A stretch of DNA of 64,000 nt from Portibacter marinus (GTDB lineage Bacteria; Bacteroidota; Bacteroidia; Chitinophagales; Saprospiraceae), in assembly GCF_021533195.1 (NCBI RefSeq), contig NZ_JAJNKB010000005.1, forward strand, positions 62,001 to 126,000. Reading direction: 5' to 3'. A program made the position numbers and the translations under genes. The notes under the pieces were generated by a model. It did no database searches and was not told the DNA's origin. It was given only the letters and a program-made list of their open reading frames with translations. Of this stretch, positions 49,544-59,479 are shown piece after piece; position 1 is the stretch's first letter; each line of letters opens with the position of its first letter.

Positions 49544-51301
49544 CTACCATCCCGGGTTTTGACCAACATTTGGATTTTGTGAAATCACACTGATGGGTAT
49601 GGGCCAGAGATAGTGTTTGTTTTCAAAGTTGGGCTCGAAATCAGTATCCTTCCGTACGTCTATATAAGGTACTCCATCTATCATGGTCGTTTTTACTTTT
49701 GCACCGGGATATCTCGCTTCTGCTGCAGCGTCGAATCTTATTCCGAAATCTGAATTTCCAAAGTATTTGGGTCCTTGCGCCCACCTTCTTACATCATTGT
49801 ACCGATGTCCTTCCAGAAAAAGCTCGACCCTTCTTTCTCTTCTTATCTCAATAATCAAAGCTGAGACGCCTTCATCAGCCTTGGTAGGATCCATTTGTGG
49901 GTTGACATCTAGGTGTGGCATGCCCGCTCGATCTCTTAAAAGATTGATGCTGATATCAAGATCCTCCTGTGTGATGGTTCCTAATTCCGCCTTTGCTTCT
50001 GCATAATTCAATAAGACCTCTCCAAGTCTTAAGCATGGGGGGGAAACCGTGTGTTGATTTCTGGGTGAACCTTCATCCACATCATTCCAGTGTTTGACCA
50101 CATGATATCCGGTATTGGATTTATTTCGTCCGCCGCTCTGTCCAGTCAATCTGGGATAAGTATTGTTAAGATCTCTGGCATAATTTAATCTTTCTGCATC
50201 CGCAGGGTTCAGTACGCACTGACTTAATCTTGGGTCTCTATTCATAAAAGTCGTTTCTATGGAATCATCACCCATGTAATTAGGAGAAAGGGATATAGGT
50301 AAGCCATCGTCACATAAAAAATCGTCAACAAAACTTTTAGTAGCACCTCCATTGTAATTAAAAAATAACCTGGATGCAAAATGACCATTGATATCTGCGA
50401 TGTACCGTCGATAATAAATCACTTCGGGATTTCCTTCCTGAGTGGTTTGCCAATGCATGAATCTGTAATCATTTTGAGGATCTCCTGTGTTGTAGATCGA
50501 AAACTGCCCCGAAGTCATCAGTTCTTCGGAAGCGGATAAACTTTCCTGAAGATATTTTTCAGCATCACTTAGACCATGGTACTTGCGCCATGTTCCTTCA
50601 AACAGACATATACGTGATTTCACCGCAAGAGCCACCCATTTGTCCACCCTTCCTTCATCCCAGGATTCAGGTAAATTTTCAATCGCGAAATCAAAATCCT
50701 CCAGTACCTTTTCCATGACAAAATCTCTGCTATCTCTGCTTGCATATAAAACGTCGTCATCATCAATATTCAAGACCTTTTCCACCCATTGTACATCACC
50801 AAATTTGGAGACTTTATCGGCGTAAAACCAGGCACGAAACAATCTGGCTTCCCCTTTATACTTGGCTTTGGTCGCTTCCGATTCATTCGCCGAATCGTAA
50901 TTTTCCAAACCAAAGTTGACCGCTCTGACCAGGTCCCAGCCTTTGTATCCCATTATTCTGGGACCGTCAGGCACCTCAAATGTACCGGTCCTTACGCTGT
51001 ACATTTCTCGCGCCCTACCATGGGTAGCACCCAGGTTGTCACTCATTTCATCTTGCCACCACAGGCCCTCGTAAAAGTTTAGATTTTTCCCTTTTCCAAG
51101 TCCCATTAGTATAGGATAAACTTCATCGTTTCTGATCAGGTGATAAATGCTGTTGTTGTAATTCTTCATATCAGCTTCGTTCCTCCAAAAAGTTTCATTG
51201 CTGACTTCATCTAAAGGATAGCGCTCTAAAAAATCATCATTACAACTTGTGGTGAAGATGAAAACGAGAGCTACAGATATTGATTTAAGTATATTATTCA
51301 T
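49544..51301 (-). CDS. susD: SusD/RagB-family surface glycan-binding lipoprotein
   Basis: An outer-membrane lipoprotein that captures oligosaccharides and caps the SusC channel. The mature start is at Cys20 of MNNILKSISVALVFIFTTSC, which fixes ATG 51301; the longer frame overlaps susC. Family features are DDFLERYPLDEVS, FRAWFYADKVSKFGDVQW, the late LNYAEAKAELG, RRERRVELFLEGHRYNDVRRW and WPIPISVISQNPNVGQNPGW. It lies 10 bp after susC. A strong hairpin follows the stop. The ligand is inferred from the rest of the locus. Confidence 0.96.
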   Translation of the reverse strand: MNNILKSISVALVFIFTTSCNDDFLERYPLDEVSNETFWRNEADMKNYNNSIYHLIRNDEVYPILMGLGKGKNLNFYEGLWWQDEMSDNLGATHGRAREMYSVRTGTFEVPDGPRIMGYKGWDLVRAVNFGLENYDSANESEATKAKYKGEARLFRAWFYADKVSKFGDVQWVEKVLNIDDDDVLYASRDSRDFVMEKVLEDFDFAIENLPESWDEGRVDKWVALAVKSRICLFEGTWRKYHGLSDAEKYLQESLSASEELMTSGQFSIYNTGDPQNDYRFMHWQTTQEGNPEVIYYRRYIADINGHFASRLFFNYNGGATKSFVDDFLCDDGLPISLSPNYMGDDSIETTFMNRDPRLSQCVLNPADAERLNYARDLNNTYPRLTGQSGGRNKSNTGYHVVKHWNDVDEGSPRNQHTVSPPCLRLGEVLLNYAEAKAELGTITQEDLDISINLLRDRAGMPHLDVNPQMDPTKADEGVSALIIEIRRERRVELFLEGHRYNDVRRWAQGPKYFGNSDFGIRFDAAAEARYPGAKVKTTMIDGVPYIDVRKDTDFEPNFENKHYLWPIPISVISQNPNVGQNPGW

Positions 51302-51311
51302 TGCTTTTGTT

Positions 51312-54300
51312 TTAGAAGTTAACATTGGCACCCACTGTAAAACTTCTGAAAAGTGGATAGTTAATTGAATTATTAAAGACGTATTCAGGGTCAAGGGGCC
51401 TCCTTATATTGGAATATTCCCAGAGGTTTTGCCCGCCAACATATACTTTGGCACCTCCTATGCCAGAACCTTTAAGTATAGAGATAGGCAATTGATAGGC
51501 TATGTTAAGATTTTTAAGTCTGATATAGCTGGCCGGTTGCAAAAACCTCGTTTGTGTCACAAAATTCTTATTACTTCTTTCAGACTGAGGGAAGTACGCA
51601 TCTCTTCGATCTTCTGCCCAGGTCTCCGTTAACCAACTTTTATCTCCATTATAGGATCTCCATGGAAAGAACCAGGTCCAGTTACCAGATGAGGGATAGT
51701 AATCTCTTCTGCCTACACCCTGGAAAAAGGCGTTCACTGAAATACCGTTCCAACTGATCCCTGAATTAACTCCAAATGTAAGCCTTGGAGTGTTATTACC
51801 AATAATTTTGCGATCTCCGGGATTCTCAAGGGTGTTTTCACCGGTACTGATAATGCCATCACCATCTAAATCAGCGTATTGAATATCACCAACATCCCAT
51901 CCATTTCCAACCCGACCCTGATCTGCAATCTGGGCTAATTGCTCTTCATCCTGAATGATTCCCACAGTTTCGAATCCCCATATTTCACCTATTTGTTGGC
52001 CTACATAGTATTCATCCAAAGAGCCTGTCGGATTGTCGTACTTGGTGATTATGCTTGTCCAGTCTGCCAGATTGAAAGTCGTGTAATAGCTCACTCCTTT
52101 ACCAATTCCATCTCTCCATGTGAGTGAAAACTCCCATCCACTGGTTTCCAGATCAGCAGAGTTCTCTTGTGGAGCCTGAGTTCCCAAAATGTCGGGATAA
52201 TCCCTTCTGGTCAACATACCAGTTGTTGCTCGTGTGTAAATATCAAAGGAAGATGAAAGTTTGCCATTTATCAATGAAAGATCTAGTCCCAGATTTCGGG
52301 TAGTCACTCTTTCCCATGTTAACGTAGGGCTCACCAGTCCGGGATCAGAAATGAATGGTGTAAAACCATCACTCAGTACAAAGTTTGACGTTCCTGAATT
52401 CAGAGACGGGATATACGGATAAAAATTGTTTCCTAGCAATTGATTCCCCAGTGAACCATAAGAAGCCCTCACCTTTAAGTTGTCCAACCATGCATCTGTG
52501 CCATCCATAAAGGATTCTTCAGAAATTCTCCATCCTGCTGAAAATGAAGGAAAGAATCCAAATCGATCTTCTTTAGGGAATCTGGAAGTTCCATCGTATC
52601 GCCCATTGAATTCAAACAAGTAGCGATCATCATAAATATAATTTAATCTATAAAATGCTCCTCTGAGTGAGGCATGAGATTTACTGCCACTGATTTGTTG
52701 CGCTCCTGTGGTAGCTCCTATGTCAATTAGTTCAGGGGAAACCAAAGTAAGGGCTTCACCAAAAACTCTTGTATTATAGTCATATTCTTGGTTAAAGCCA
52801 ACCATGGCCTTGAGGTAGTGATTGGATTTGTTATTAATTTCGTATTCTAATCTTGCATTGAATACGTAATATTGATCATATCTGCGATCTACTTCGATCA
52901 TATCATCTCCTATAATATTAACGGGATTGTCCTGATCCAAATTAAAGGAGACTGTTTGAAAAAGCGGACGTGCAGATTCAAATTGTCTATTAAAAATATT
53001 GTATGAAAAGTCGGTTACAAATGATAAGTTTTGCAATAAATCTGCCTTAACACCCGCCTTCATCCACACATCAGAGTTACTAAACTTTTGTCTGCCTCCA
53101 TTGGTGAGCTGAGGCAGTATCATAAGGCCATGATCCCAGAACATCCCTTCATATTGTTCATAACCATCGATTCTAGGTATCACGTGAGGTCTCAATGGCT
53201 CAGTTCTTATGATAGTGTTGATACTTGGTGCCGAAGGTTTATCAGAATATTGCATATTCATGGTCAACTGAGTGTTGAAAGACAACCAGTTTTTAGCCTG
53301 AAAATCACCCTTCATTAAGACGTTGTACCTTTTAAAATTGTCATTTCCAGGATGGTTGTAAAATCCATCAGTGTTTAGGTGTCCAAAAGAGGTGTAGAAA
53401 TTGGAACGATCTGTTGCTCCCGATACTGAAATATCATATTTCTGTCTGGGTGAGACGCCGCTTACCAGGTCATTGGCCAGATTATTATATCCATAGTGCT
53501 GGAAAGCCCCATCGACCAAAGCCCATGCTGGGTTATTCTCAGGATCAGACCAGTATCTCTCCAAACCGGCAAGATAATCATCGTTATAAACCGGCGCATC
53601 TCCTTCGCGTTCCCAGATAGCGTTTCGTTCTAAGGCATACACGTAGCCATTTTCGATGGGATCAACATGAAAAATAGCCTTGTTCCAGGAGAGTTGAGTA
53701 CCCAGACTAACATTTACACCAGAACTACCGGTTTTGGTTTCTACTAGAATAACACCAAAAGCAGCTCTGGCGCCATATATCGCTGATGCAGCGCCATCTT
53801 TCAAGACAGATATACTTTTGATATCTTCTGGATTAATTCTATTGAGATCCATAGGGACATTATCAACGAGAACCAATGGAGCGCCTCCGTTAATAGATTC
53901 AAAGCCCCTGACATTAAAATCGATATCATCGGTAGGATCACCACTTGTAATGGTGACGTTGAGATTAGGGACTAGTCCTTGCAATCCCTCTCCTGTGCTT
54001 ACAATCGGTCGGTCTGCCAATTGTTCTGCCCTAACCACATCTACAGCACCTGTAAGATTCACTTTTTTCTGAGTTCCGTAGCCAACTACAACAACTTCAT
54101 CCAAAGTACTCGATGATTCAGCAAGTGTAACACTAACATTTTCCCTGCTATTGACAGGTTCCTCCAAGGTTTCAAACCCGATGTAGGAAAAAACCAAGAT
54201 ATTTTGTCCTCCTATTAATTCCAGCGAATAATTACCGTCAAAATCGGTTGCTGTACCATTCGTGGTTCCTTTCTGAGTAATGTTAACTCCCGGTAGAGCC

Positions 54301-54404
54301 GTACCGTCTGAAGACAGAACAGTTCCTTTGACCATGGACTGAGCCAAAAGAGAGCCTGTCCAGCCGAATGCTATTAGAATAGCAATTCCCAATAATTTTT
54401 TCAT
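51312..54404 (-). CDS. susC: SusC/RagA-family TonB-dependent outer-membrane transporter
   Basis: A TonB-powered outer-membrane importer of oligosaccharides. The signal peptide (MKKLLGIAILIAFGWTGSLLAQ) sets the start at ATG 54404. It has an N-terminal carboxypeptidase-like beta-domain (VKGTVLSSDGTALPGV to YIGFETLEE), a TonB-box-like segment (LDEVVVVGYGTQ), a plug and a 22-strand barrel ending in RSFTVGANVNF. About 1,030 residues is the usual SusC size. It is the first gene of the locus. No hybrid two-component, ECF sigma or AraC regulator lies next to it in this window. Confidence 0.97.
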   Translation of the reverse strand: MKKLLGIAILIAFGWTGSLLAQSMVKGTVLSSDGTALPGVNITQKGTTNGTATDFDGNYSLELIGGQNILVFSYIGFETLEEPVNSRENVSVTLAESSSTLDEVVVVGYGTQKKVNLTGAVDVVRAEQLADRPIVSTGEGLQGLVPNLNVTITSGDPTDDIDFNVRGFESINGGAPLVLVDNVPMDLNRINPEDIKSISVLKDGAASAIYGARAAFGVILVETKTGSSGVNVSLGTQLSWNKAIFHVDPIENGYVYALERNAIWEREGDAPVYNDDYLAGLERYWSDPENNPAWALVDGAFQHYGYNNLANDLVSGVSPRQKYDISVSGATDRSNFYTSFGHLNTDGFYNHPGNDNFKRYNVLMKGDFQAKNWLSFNTQLTMNMQYSDKPSAPSINTIIRTEPLRPHVIPRIDGYEQYEGMFWDHGLMILPQLTNGGRQKFSNSDVWMKAGVKADLLQNLSFVTDFSYNIFNRQFESARPLFQTVSFNLDQDNPVNIIGDDMIEVDRRYDQYYVFNARLEYEINNKSNHYLKAMVGFNQEYDYNTRVFGEALTLVSPELIDIGATTGAQQISGSKSHASLRGAFYRLNYIYDDRYLFEFNGRYDGTSRFPKEDRFGFFPSFSAGWRISEESFMDGTDAWLDNLKVRASYGSLGNQLLGNNFYPYIPSLNSGTSNFVLSDGFTPFISDPGLVSPTLTWERVTTRNLGLDLSLINGKLSSSFDIYTRATTGMLTRRDYPDILGTQAPQENSADLETSGWEFSLTWRDGIGKGVSYYTTFNLADWTSIITKYDNPTGSLDEYYVGQQIGEIWGFETVGIIQDEEQLAQIADQGRVGNGWDVGDIQYADLDGDGIISTGENTLENPGDRKIIGNNTPRLTFGVNSGISWNGISVNAFFQGVGRRDYYPSSGNWTWFFPWRSYNGDKSWLTETWAEDRRDAYFPQSERSNKNFVTQTRFLQPASYIRLKNLNIAYQLPISILKGSGIGGAKVYVGGQNLWEYSNIRRPLDPEYVFNNSINYPLFRSFTVGANVNF

Positions 54405-54560
54405 AAGTTTAGTTTGTCGCAAAAAAAGCGTTGATGAAAAATTCAAAATTTAATTCTGCTTACAGTAATTTCAATCAATCTTCATTTGGACATACCGTCG
54501 TACGATAAAACTAAATACAAACTGTTTTTGCACTGTTCTGTTCTGTGCTATGAAGGTGGC

Positions 54561-54568
54561 TATATTTG
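54561..54568 (+). promoter_or_regulatory. Candidate -7 promoter element for the 54657 gene
   Basis: TATATTTG matches the Bacteroidota TAnnTTTG box, 88 nt before the ATG at 54657. No well-spaced -33 TTG is visible. In the same 252-bp divergent gap I find no consensus match pointing towards susC. Confidence 0.35.
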
Positions 54569-54656
54569 GTCATATAAAGTATGGACATATAATAATAAGA
54601 GATAAAGTGATCAAGTTTTAGAAAAGTATCTTACCTTGATTTTCAAAGGTTAAAGG

Positions 54657-56420
54657 ATGTCCTTCTCAAAAATTTTTCTGGTGATTTCTATCGCTGTAAT
54701 GATCGGAACCCACTTATTATATTATCCGAAATGGGATAAATCTGGCACGGAAGCAACACTTTCATGGGACGTTTCAGGCTATTATTTATATTTGCCCGCC
54801 ACCTTCATATACAAAGATTTGAGAAATCTTGGTTTTGCAAATGAGATCCTCAAAACGTACCATCCTACACCTGATCTACAGCAAGCTTATGTTCATGAAG
54901 CGTCGGGAAATTACGTCATGAAATATTCCATAGGTCAGGCCATCATTTTATCACCAGGCTTTTTCATTGCGCATCTTTGGGCTACCTGGAGTGCATCTTA
55001 CCTTGCGGATGGATTTTCTTTTCCTTATCAGTTTTCAATTTCAATGTGGGTACTTCTTATTACAATGGTAGGTTTAGTTGTACTGCGGAAGGCACTCTTA
55101 ACATATTTCAATGAAATAGCCACTGGTCTAAGTATACTGGGACTAGTCCTCGGAAGCAACTATCTGAATTACGGTGCTATCGACGGTGCCATGACGCATA
55201 ATACCCTTTTTACCGTTTATGCATTGCTTAGTTACACGACCATCAGATTTTACGATAATCCAACTCTTTTTAAAGCCTTTTTGATCGGGTTTTTAGTGGG
55301 ACTCGCAGCATTAACTCGACCTACCGAAATCATTGCTATGATCATACCTGTGTTGTGGGGAGTAAACCTGTTAAGCAAGAAACAAGTCAAACTGCGGCTA
55401 CATTTTTTTCAAGAGTATTTTAAATTGTTAATCTTCGCTGTTATTACCTGTGTAATGGTTGGAGCCATTCAGTTGGTTTATTGGAAATATGTGTCGGGAG
55501 ATTGGATCGTATATTCCTATGGAGATCAAGGTTTTAGTTGGCTTAAGCCACATCTGATCGATGGCATTTTTAGCTACAAAAGCGGATGGCTAACCTACAC
55601 GCCATTTATGGTCTTTGCTTTAATTGGTTTTTATCATTTGTATGGACAGCAAAGAAGTATATTTTTTGCAACCACCCTATTTTGTATACTCTTTATTTAC
55701 ATAGCTTTTGCCTGGGATGAATGGTGGTATGGAGGTGCTCTTGGCCAGCGGGCCATGGTGCAGTCCTATGCAGTATTCGCCTTTCCTCTCGCAGCTTTTT
55801 TTACTTATTTATTAAATGCTACTAAATGGGTACAGGTCACTCTTGGTTTACTCATTGGATTGTTTGTCTACACGAATCTCTGGTGGACTCATCAGGCGCA
55901 TTTGGGAGGTATGCTTCATGTTGGACAAATGCGGAAGGCCTATTTCTGGAAAGTTTTATTGACCAATAAGTCAAAACCAGAGAATTTAAAGTTATTAGAC
56001 GATGTCAATGAATTATATGAAGGTGAGGTCAAAGACGCTTTTACTATTTATCGAGATTCCACTTCGATTACAATCTTAAATTCTGAAAATCAATTCAGTC
56101 CTTTATTTAGAATACCTGTTGTGGTAGATTCCTCATATGATTGGCTACGAGTGTCAGCTGATTTCAAAATCGATCAAAAGGAATGGTTTTTTTGGACCAT
56201 GACTCAATTTATTGTGGAGGTATATCACCAGGATCAAAAAATCGGAAACTATATGATTCGGGTGCAAAGACATATGAACGATCAGGAAAGCAAAAAACTT
56301 TATATTGACATTCCGAATCTTAAGAAGCCTATCAGTGAACTTCAAGTCAAATTCTGGAACGCTGGTGGACATAAGCGCATTGAAATTAATAATTTAAAAG
56401 TAGAAATCTTTGATGAGTGA
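54657..56420 (+). CDS. GT-C-type membrane glycosyltransferase-like protein
   Basis: A 587-residue inner-membrane protein with about ten hydrophobic helices. The first periplasmic loop carries an Asp in a GT-C-like setting (LSWDVSGYYLYLPA), and LAALTRPTEIIA resembles the ArnT/PMT (PF13231-like) core. Around residues 345-360 is AFAWDEWWYGG. The C-terminal 130 or so residues are a soluble beta-rich domain. Such proteins move sugars from polyprenyl-phosphate carriers onto lipids, glycans or proteins. It is divergent from susC and not clearly part of that locus. The family assignment is moderately sure, the acceptor unknown. Confidence 0.68.
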   Translation: MSFSKIFLVISIAVMIGTHLLYYPKWDKSGTEATLSWDVSGYYLYLPATFIYKDLRNLGFANEILKTYHPTPDLQQAYVHEASGNYVMKYSIGQAIILSPGFFIAHLWATWSASYLADGFSFPYQFSISMWVLLITMVGLVVLRKALLTYFNEIATGLSILGLVLGSNYLNYGAIDGAMTHNTLFTVYALLSYTTIRFYDNPTLFKAFLIGFLVGLAALTRPTEIIAMIIPVLWGVNLLSKKQVKLRLHFFQEYFKLLIFAVITCVMVGAIQLVYWKYVSGDWIVYSYGDQGFSWLKPHLIDGIFSYKSGWLTYTPFMVFALIGFYHLYGQQRSIFFATTLFCILFIYIAFAWDEWWYGGALGQRAMVQSYAVFAFPLAAFFTYLLNATKWVQVTLGLLIGLFVYTNLWWTHQAHLGGMLHVGQMRKAYFWKVLLTNKSKPENLKLLDDVNELYEGEVKDAFTIYRDSTSITILNSENQFSPLFRIPVVVDSSYDWLRVSADFKIDQKEWFFWTMTQFIVEVYHQDQKIGNYMIRVQRHMNDQESKKLYIDIPNLKKPISELQVKFWNAGGHKRIEINNLKVEIFDE

Positions 56421-56496
56421 TAAGAATCCATCTAGCTGAGAGTTTTCTTAAAAAGCCCTGTAAAATTGATTAAATTCCTAAAATATAAATGATACC

Positions 56497-57183
56497 ATGG
56501 TCAACAGTATAGTAGTAGCAGCCACACCTCATTTAAAGAAATCCTTGAATTTTTATCAAAAACTCAATTATACTGCTCTTCCCTCGCAAGAGCGATATTT
56601 ATTTCAGGATCATCAAATGATTTTAGAGGTTAACGACGATAGAAAAGCCAGAACGGGATTGAGATTCTATAAGGATACATGGGAAAAGGAAGTCAAGGCA
56701 CTAATGCGACTGACAGAGGTAAAAAAGAAAAGCCAAAGTTACTATTTCAATGATTTCAGCGGAGTGCGTATAGAGTTGAAGGAAGGGTTGTCATATATTT
56801 CTACCGATGGATCTGGACCCTCTTATCTTGGAAACTTTGCAGGAGTAAGTTTGGAGGGAATGTCAATTTCTCAAATGTTGAGTATCTATGAGCTCATTGG
56901 TTTTAAAACGATCATGGGTGATGAAAATAGTGGATGGATAAGTATTTCGAATGAAGAAGGATTTACCATCAGTTTAATGGATTTTGATTCTTGTCCCCAT
57001 CAATTTTACAATCCTTCATTGACCTACTTTAATGGAAAAGACAATTTAAAAGTCATTGATAAAATAAAAGAGCTGGATATATCTGTAACAGAAGAAATCA
57101 CTTATTTCAATAAAGACCATCTTGTGGATAACATTATCATTCGGGACCCCGGTGGTCTTGGTTTTTTTATTTTCAGTGACTAG
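56497..57183 (+). CDS. VOC-superfamily (glyoxalase/dioxygenase fold) protein with two modules
   Basis: A 228-residue cytoplasmic protein with two VOC-type repeats: IVVAATPHLKKSLNFYQKLNY in the first half and SISQMLSIYELIGFKTIM in the second. It ends with the characteristic VDNIIIRDPGGLGFFIF. Metal ligands are not obvious: the first strand has no His at the usual place. It may therefore be a binding or non-canonical member. It is convergent with the hypothetical gene 7 bp away. Confidence 0.7.
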   Translation: MVNSIVVAATPHLKKSLNFYQKLNYTALPSQERYLFQDHQMILEVNDDRKARTGLRFYKDTWEKEVKALMRLTEVKKKSQSYYFNDFSGVRIELKEGLSYISTDGSGPSYLGNFAGVSLEGMSISQMLSIYELIGFKTIMGDENSGWISISNEEGFTISLMDFDSCPHQFYNPSLTYFNGKDNLKVIDKIKELDISVTEEITYFNKDHLVDNIIIRDPGGLGFFIFSD

Positions 57184-57190
57184 TCCATCC

Positions 57191-57844
57191 TCAATTGACA
57201 AGGATTTTATCTTCGAAAAAAGGTAATAACTTCTCATTAATAGCATGATCTGCGAAGTCTGAAACCTGAGATTTCGTTATTTGAAAAGTCCGCGCTCTCA
57301 TTTTTAAGGTTTTGCAGTTAACGCTAAAAGAGATCTTCTGCAGAGGGAAAAAAAGCATCAACTCTTTAGCAATTCTAAGTATGGTGCTGTATAAATACGA
57401 TTTGATGACCTGTTCTTTTTCGTCTTCTTCAAGGAGTTTTATTTTCAGTTTGGCATCTTCCAAAGAATAAGATTTATTGGGAATCAAAGTTCCAGGTCTG
57501 AAGTCCAGAATGATTTCGGCTGAGTTATTGGCAAATCTGGAACGATAATTATGTCCCATATTGGTAATGATCTGAAGTGGCTCAAAATGATCTAAAATGC
57601 TGTGCATGGCATGGATGTCTCCATTTTCTGCGTCTTTAAACCAGGAAGAAAAATAGGAATCTGTTTTGTATTCATTAACTTCTTCAACATTAGAACCATA
57701 CAAATGAAGCGAACTGATTCTTTTCAAATGGCGTTCCATTTGGAGTAGGTACTTCTCTGCCTGTTCCTTTTTGAACTTTGCAATCTTTTGTTCGTGAGCG
57801 TCTGGAGAAACAGCATCAGTCACATTGGGGCTTTGTTCAGTCAT
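57191..57844 (-). CDS. Hypothetical protein, 217 residues
   Basis: A soluble protein with a charged helical N-terminus (EQKIAKFKKEQAEKYLLQMERHLKR, possibly a short coiled coil) and an alpha/beta remainder containing SAEIILDFRPGTLIP and KISFSVNCKTLKMRARTFQI. There is no signal peptide, membrane segment or known motif. Good coding character (no rare stops, normal composition) supports it being real. The 230 bp upstream to the cystathionine beta-synthase gene hold no gene I can support. Confidence 0.6.
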   Translation of the reverse strand: MTEQSPNVTDAVSPDAHEQKIAKFKKEQAEKYLLQMERHLKRISSLHLYGSNVEEVNEYKTDSYFSSWFKDAENGDIHAMHSILDHFEPLQIITNMGHNYRSRFANNSAEIILDFRPGTLIPNKSYSLEDAKLKIKLLEEDEKEQVIKSYLYSTILRIAKELMLFFPLQKISFSVNCKTLKMRARTFQITKSQVSDFADHAINEKLLPFFEDKILVN

Positions 57845-58074
57845 TGTAAATTTTCTATTTTAGGGTAAATGATCACTAAATTTAAAAATTTTATAGTCAT
57901 CATCGAAAAACATTTTACACCCATCTCTTTGATTTGGAGGCGACGTATGATAGCGCTTGGTTCGTACATCCTAGCTCTGCAAAAAAAGGCTTGGAGTTGA
58001 CTCAGATTGAGGAGTCATAAAACCTAGTTCCGAAAGAAATGCACGGAAAGAGTGGGGCATACTATCTCACTGTC

Positions 58075-59433
58075 CTACAAAGCCTGAATCAAATCATACT
58101 GTGTTACTACATGAAAATCTCCTGAATTTGATTTGCTGACAACCGCAGGTACTTCTTTAGAAATATATTTGTTTAACTCCCTTGCTGAAAGCTGTCCATC
58201 CACTACCGGAAAAGCCTGGCCCATTATGGTTTCTACCGCTTTATCTGCGTTGTTCATTGGATTTTCAAGGATGAAGTTTAACACCTGACTTTCATTGATA
58301 GAGCCAACAATTTCATTTTCCTTCATGACCGGCATTTGAGAAATATCATTCTCTTTCATGATGTTCATAGCTGTTCTTACAGTATCATTGGCCTGAATGG
58401 CGATAAATGGCTCCGCTTGTTTCATTCGGATTAAATCTGCTACTTTCACATCTGATTCCAGAAAGCCCCTGTCTCTCATCCAGTCATCATTATAGATTTT
58501 TCCGACATACCGGCTACCATGATCGTGGAGGATGACCACGACGACATCATCTTTCTTCAATTTATCTTTCAATTGAAGAACACCTCCTATCGCAGACCCT
58601 GCAGAATATCCCATAAATAAGCCTTCCTCCCTTGCCAGTCTACGGGCAAGTATGGCAGCGTCTTTGTCTGAAACTTTTTCAAAAAGATCGATCATTTCGA
58701 AGTCTACATTTTTGGGCAAAATATCCTCTCCGATACCTTCAGTAATATACGGGTAGATTTCCTTTTCGTCAAACTCTCCGGTTTCGTGATATTTTTTAAA
58801 AACTGAGCCATAAGTATCAACACCCCAAATTTGTATGTCTGGATTCTGTTCTTTTAAATACTTGGCAGTGCCACTTACTGTGCCACCTGTACCTACTCCT
58901 ACGACCAGGTGCGTAATTTTACCGTCTGTCTGTTGCCAGATTTCAGGTCCAGTAGATTCATAATGGGCTTGAGTATTAGAGAGATTGTCGTATTGATTAC
59001 ACCAGAAGGAATTTGGAATTTCTTTACTCAGTCTTTCTGCAACGGAATAATAGGACCTGGGATCTTCAGGCGAAACATTGGTAGGGCAGACGATGACTTC
59101 TGCGCCCATAGCTCGGAGAATATCAAATTTTTCTTTAGACTGCTTGTCACTGGAAGTGAATATACATTTGTAACCTTTCACTACTGCTGCCAATGCGATG
59201 CCCATTCCGGTGTTTCCGGAAGTACATTCTATAATCGTTCCTCCTGGTTTCAGAAGGCCGCTTTTTTCGGCATCCTCGACCATCTTTAATGCCATTCGAT
59301 CCTTAATGGAATTCCCTGGATTAAATGACTCGACCTTAGCAAGAACTAAGGCCGGTACGTCAGCTGTAATTTTATTTAACTTGACCAATGGAGTGTTACC
59401 AATGGTCTCTAATATATTATTGTAAATGTCCAA
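58075..59433 (-). CDS. Cystathionine beta-synthase with C-terminal CBS domains
   Basis: A PLP enzyme that condenses serine (or O-acetylserine) with homocysteine or sulfide. The N-terminal fold type II domain has the Schiff-base Lys44 (NPGNSIKDRM), the substrate loop IECTSGNTGMG and the phosphate-binding GVGTGGTVSG. A pair of CBS domains (about 335-452: DTVRTAMNIMKENDISQMPV and VETIMGQAFPVVDGQLSAREL) follows, as in eukaryotic-type CBS. The start is TTG 59433; an in-frame stop lies 15 nt upstream and no ATG intervenes. Cysteine synthase is the main alternative, less likely because of the CBS pair. Confidence 0.9.
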   Translation of the reverse strand: MDIYNNILETIGNTPLVKLNKITADVPALVLAKVESFNPGNSIKDRMALKMVEDAEKSGLLKPGGTIIECTSGNTGMGIALAAVVKGYKCIFTSSDKQSKEKFDILRAMGAEVIVCPTNVSPEDPRSYYSVAERLSKEIPNSFWCNQYDNLSNTQAHYESTGPEIWQQTDGKITHLVVGVGTGGTVSGTAKYLKEQNPDIQIWGVDTYGSVFKKYHETGEFDEKEIYPYITEGIGEDILPKNVDFEMIDLFEKVSDKDAAILARRLAREEGLFMGYSAGSAIGGVLQLKDKLKKDDVVVVILHDHGSRYVGKIYNDDWMRDRGFLESDVKVADLIRMKQAEPFIAIQANDTVRTAMNIMKENDISQMPVMKENEIVGSINESQVLNFILENPMNNADKAVETIMGQAFPVVDGQLSARELNKYISKEVPAVVSKSNSGDFHVVTQYDLIQAL

Positions 59434-59449
59434 AATTCTAATTTTTATG

Positions 59450-59457
59450 CAAATTTA
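59450..59457 (-). promoter_or_regulatory. Candidate -7 promoter element for the cystathionine beta-synthase gene
   Basis: TAAATTTG on the minus strand (CAAATTTA on plus) matches TAnnTTTG and would give a very short leader before TTG 59433. No clear -33 box is seen. Confidence 0.3.
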
Positions 59458-59479
59458 ACCAGAATTTTGGTCTGCTTGT

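Noticed and set aside
53734-54072. Plus-strand open frame of 112 codons
   Set aside because: It is antisense to the conserved plug region of susC. Its composition is that of a shadow.
30922-54404. Reading the locus as pectin/rhamnogalacturonan rather than ulvan
   Set aside because: GH105, GH106 and rhaM also occur in rhamnogalacturonan loci. However, two sulfatases, a sulfatase-GH78 fusion and a BNR_4 lyase, with no PL9, PL11 or GH28, favour a sulfated algal polymer.
57998-58017. Inverted repeat TGACTC/GAGTCA upstream of the hypothetical gene's operon region
   Set aside because: A six-base stem with an 8-nt loop and no T-run is too weak to call a terminator or operator.
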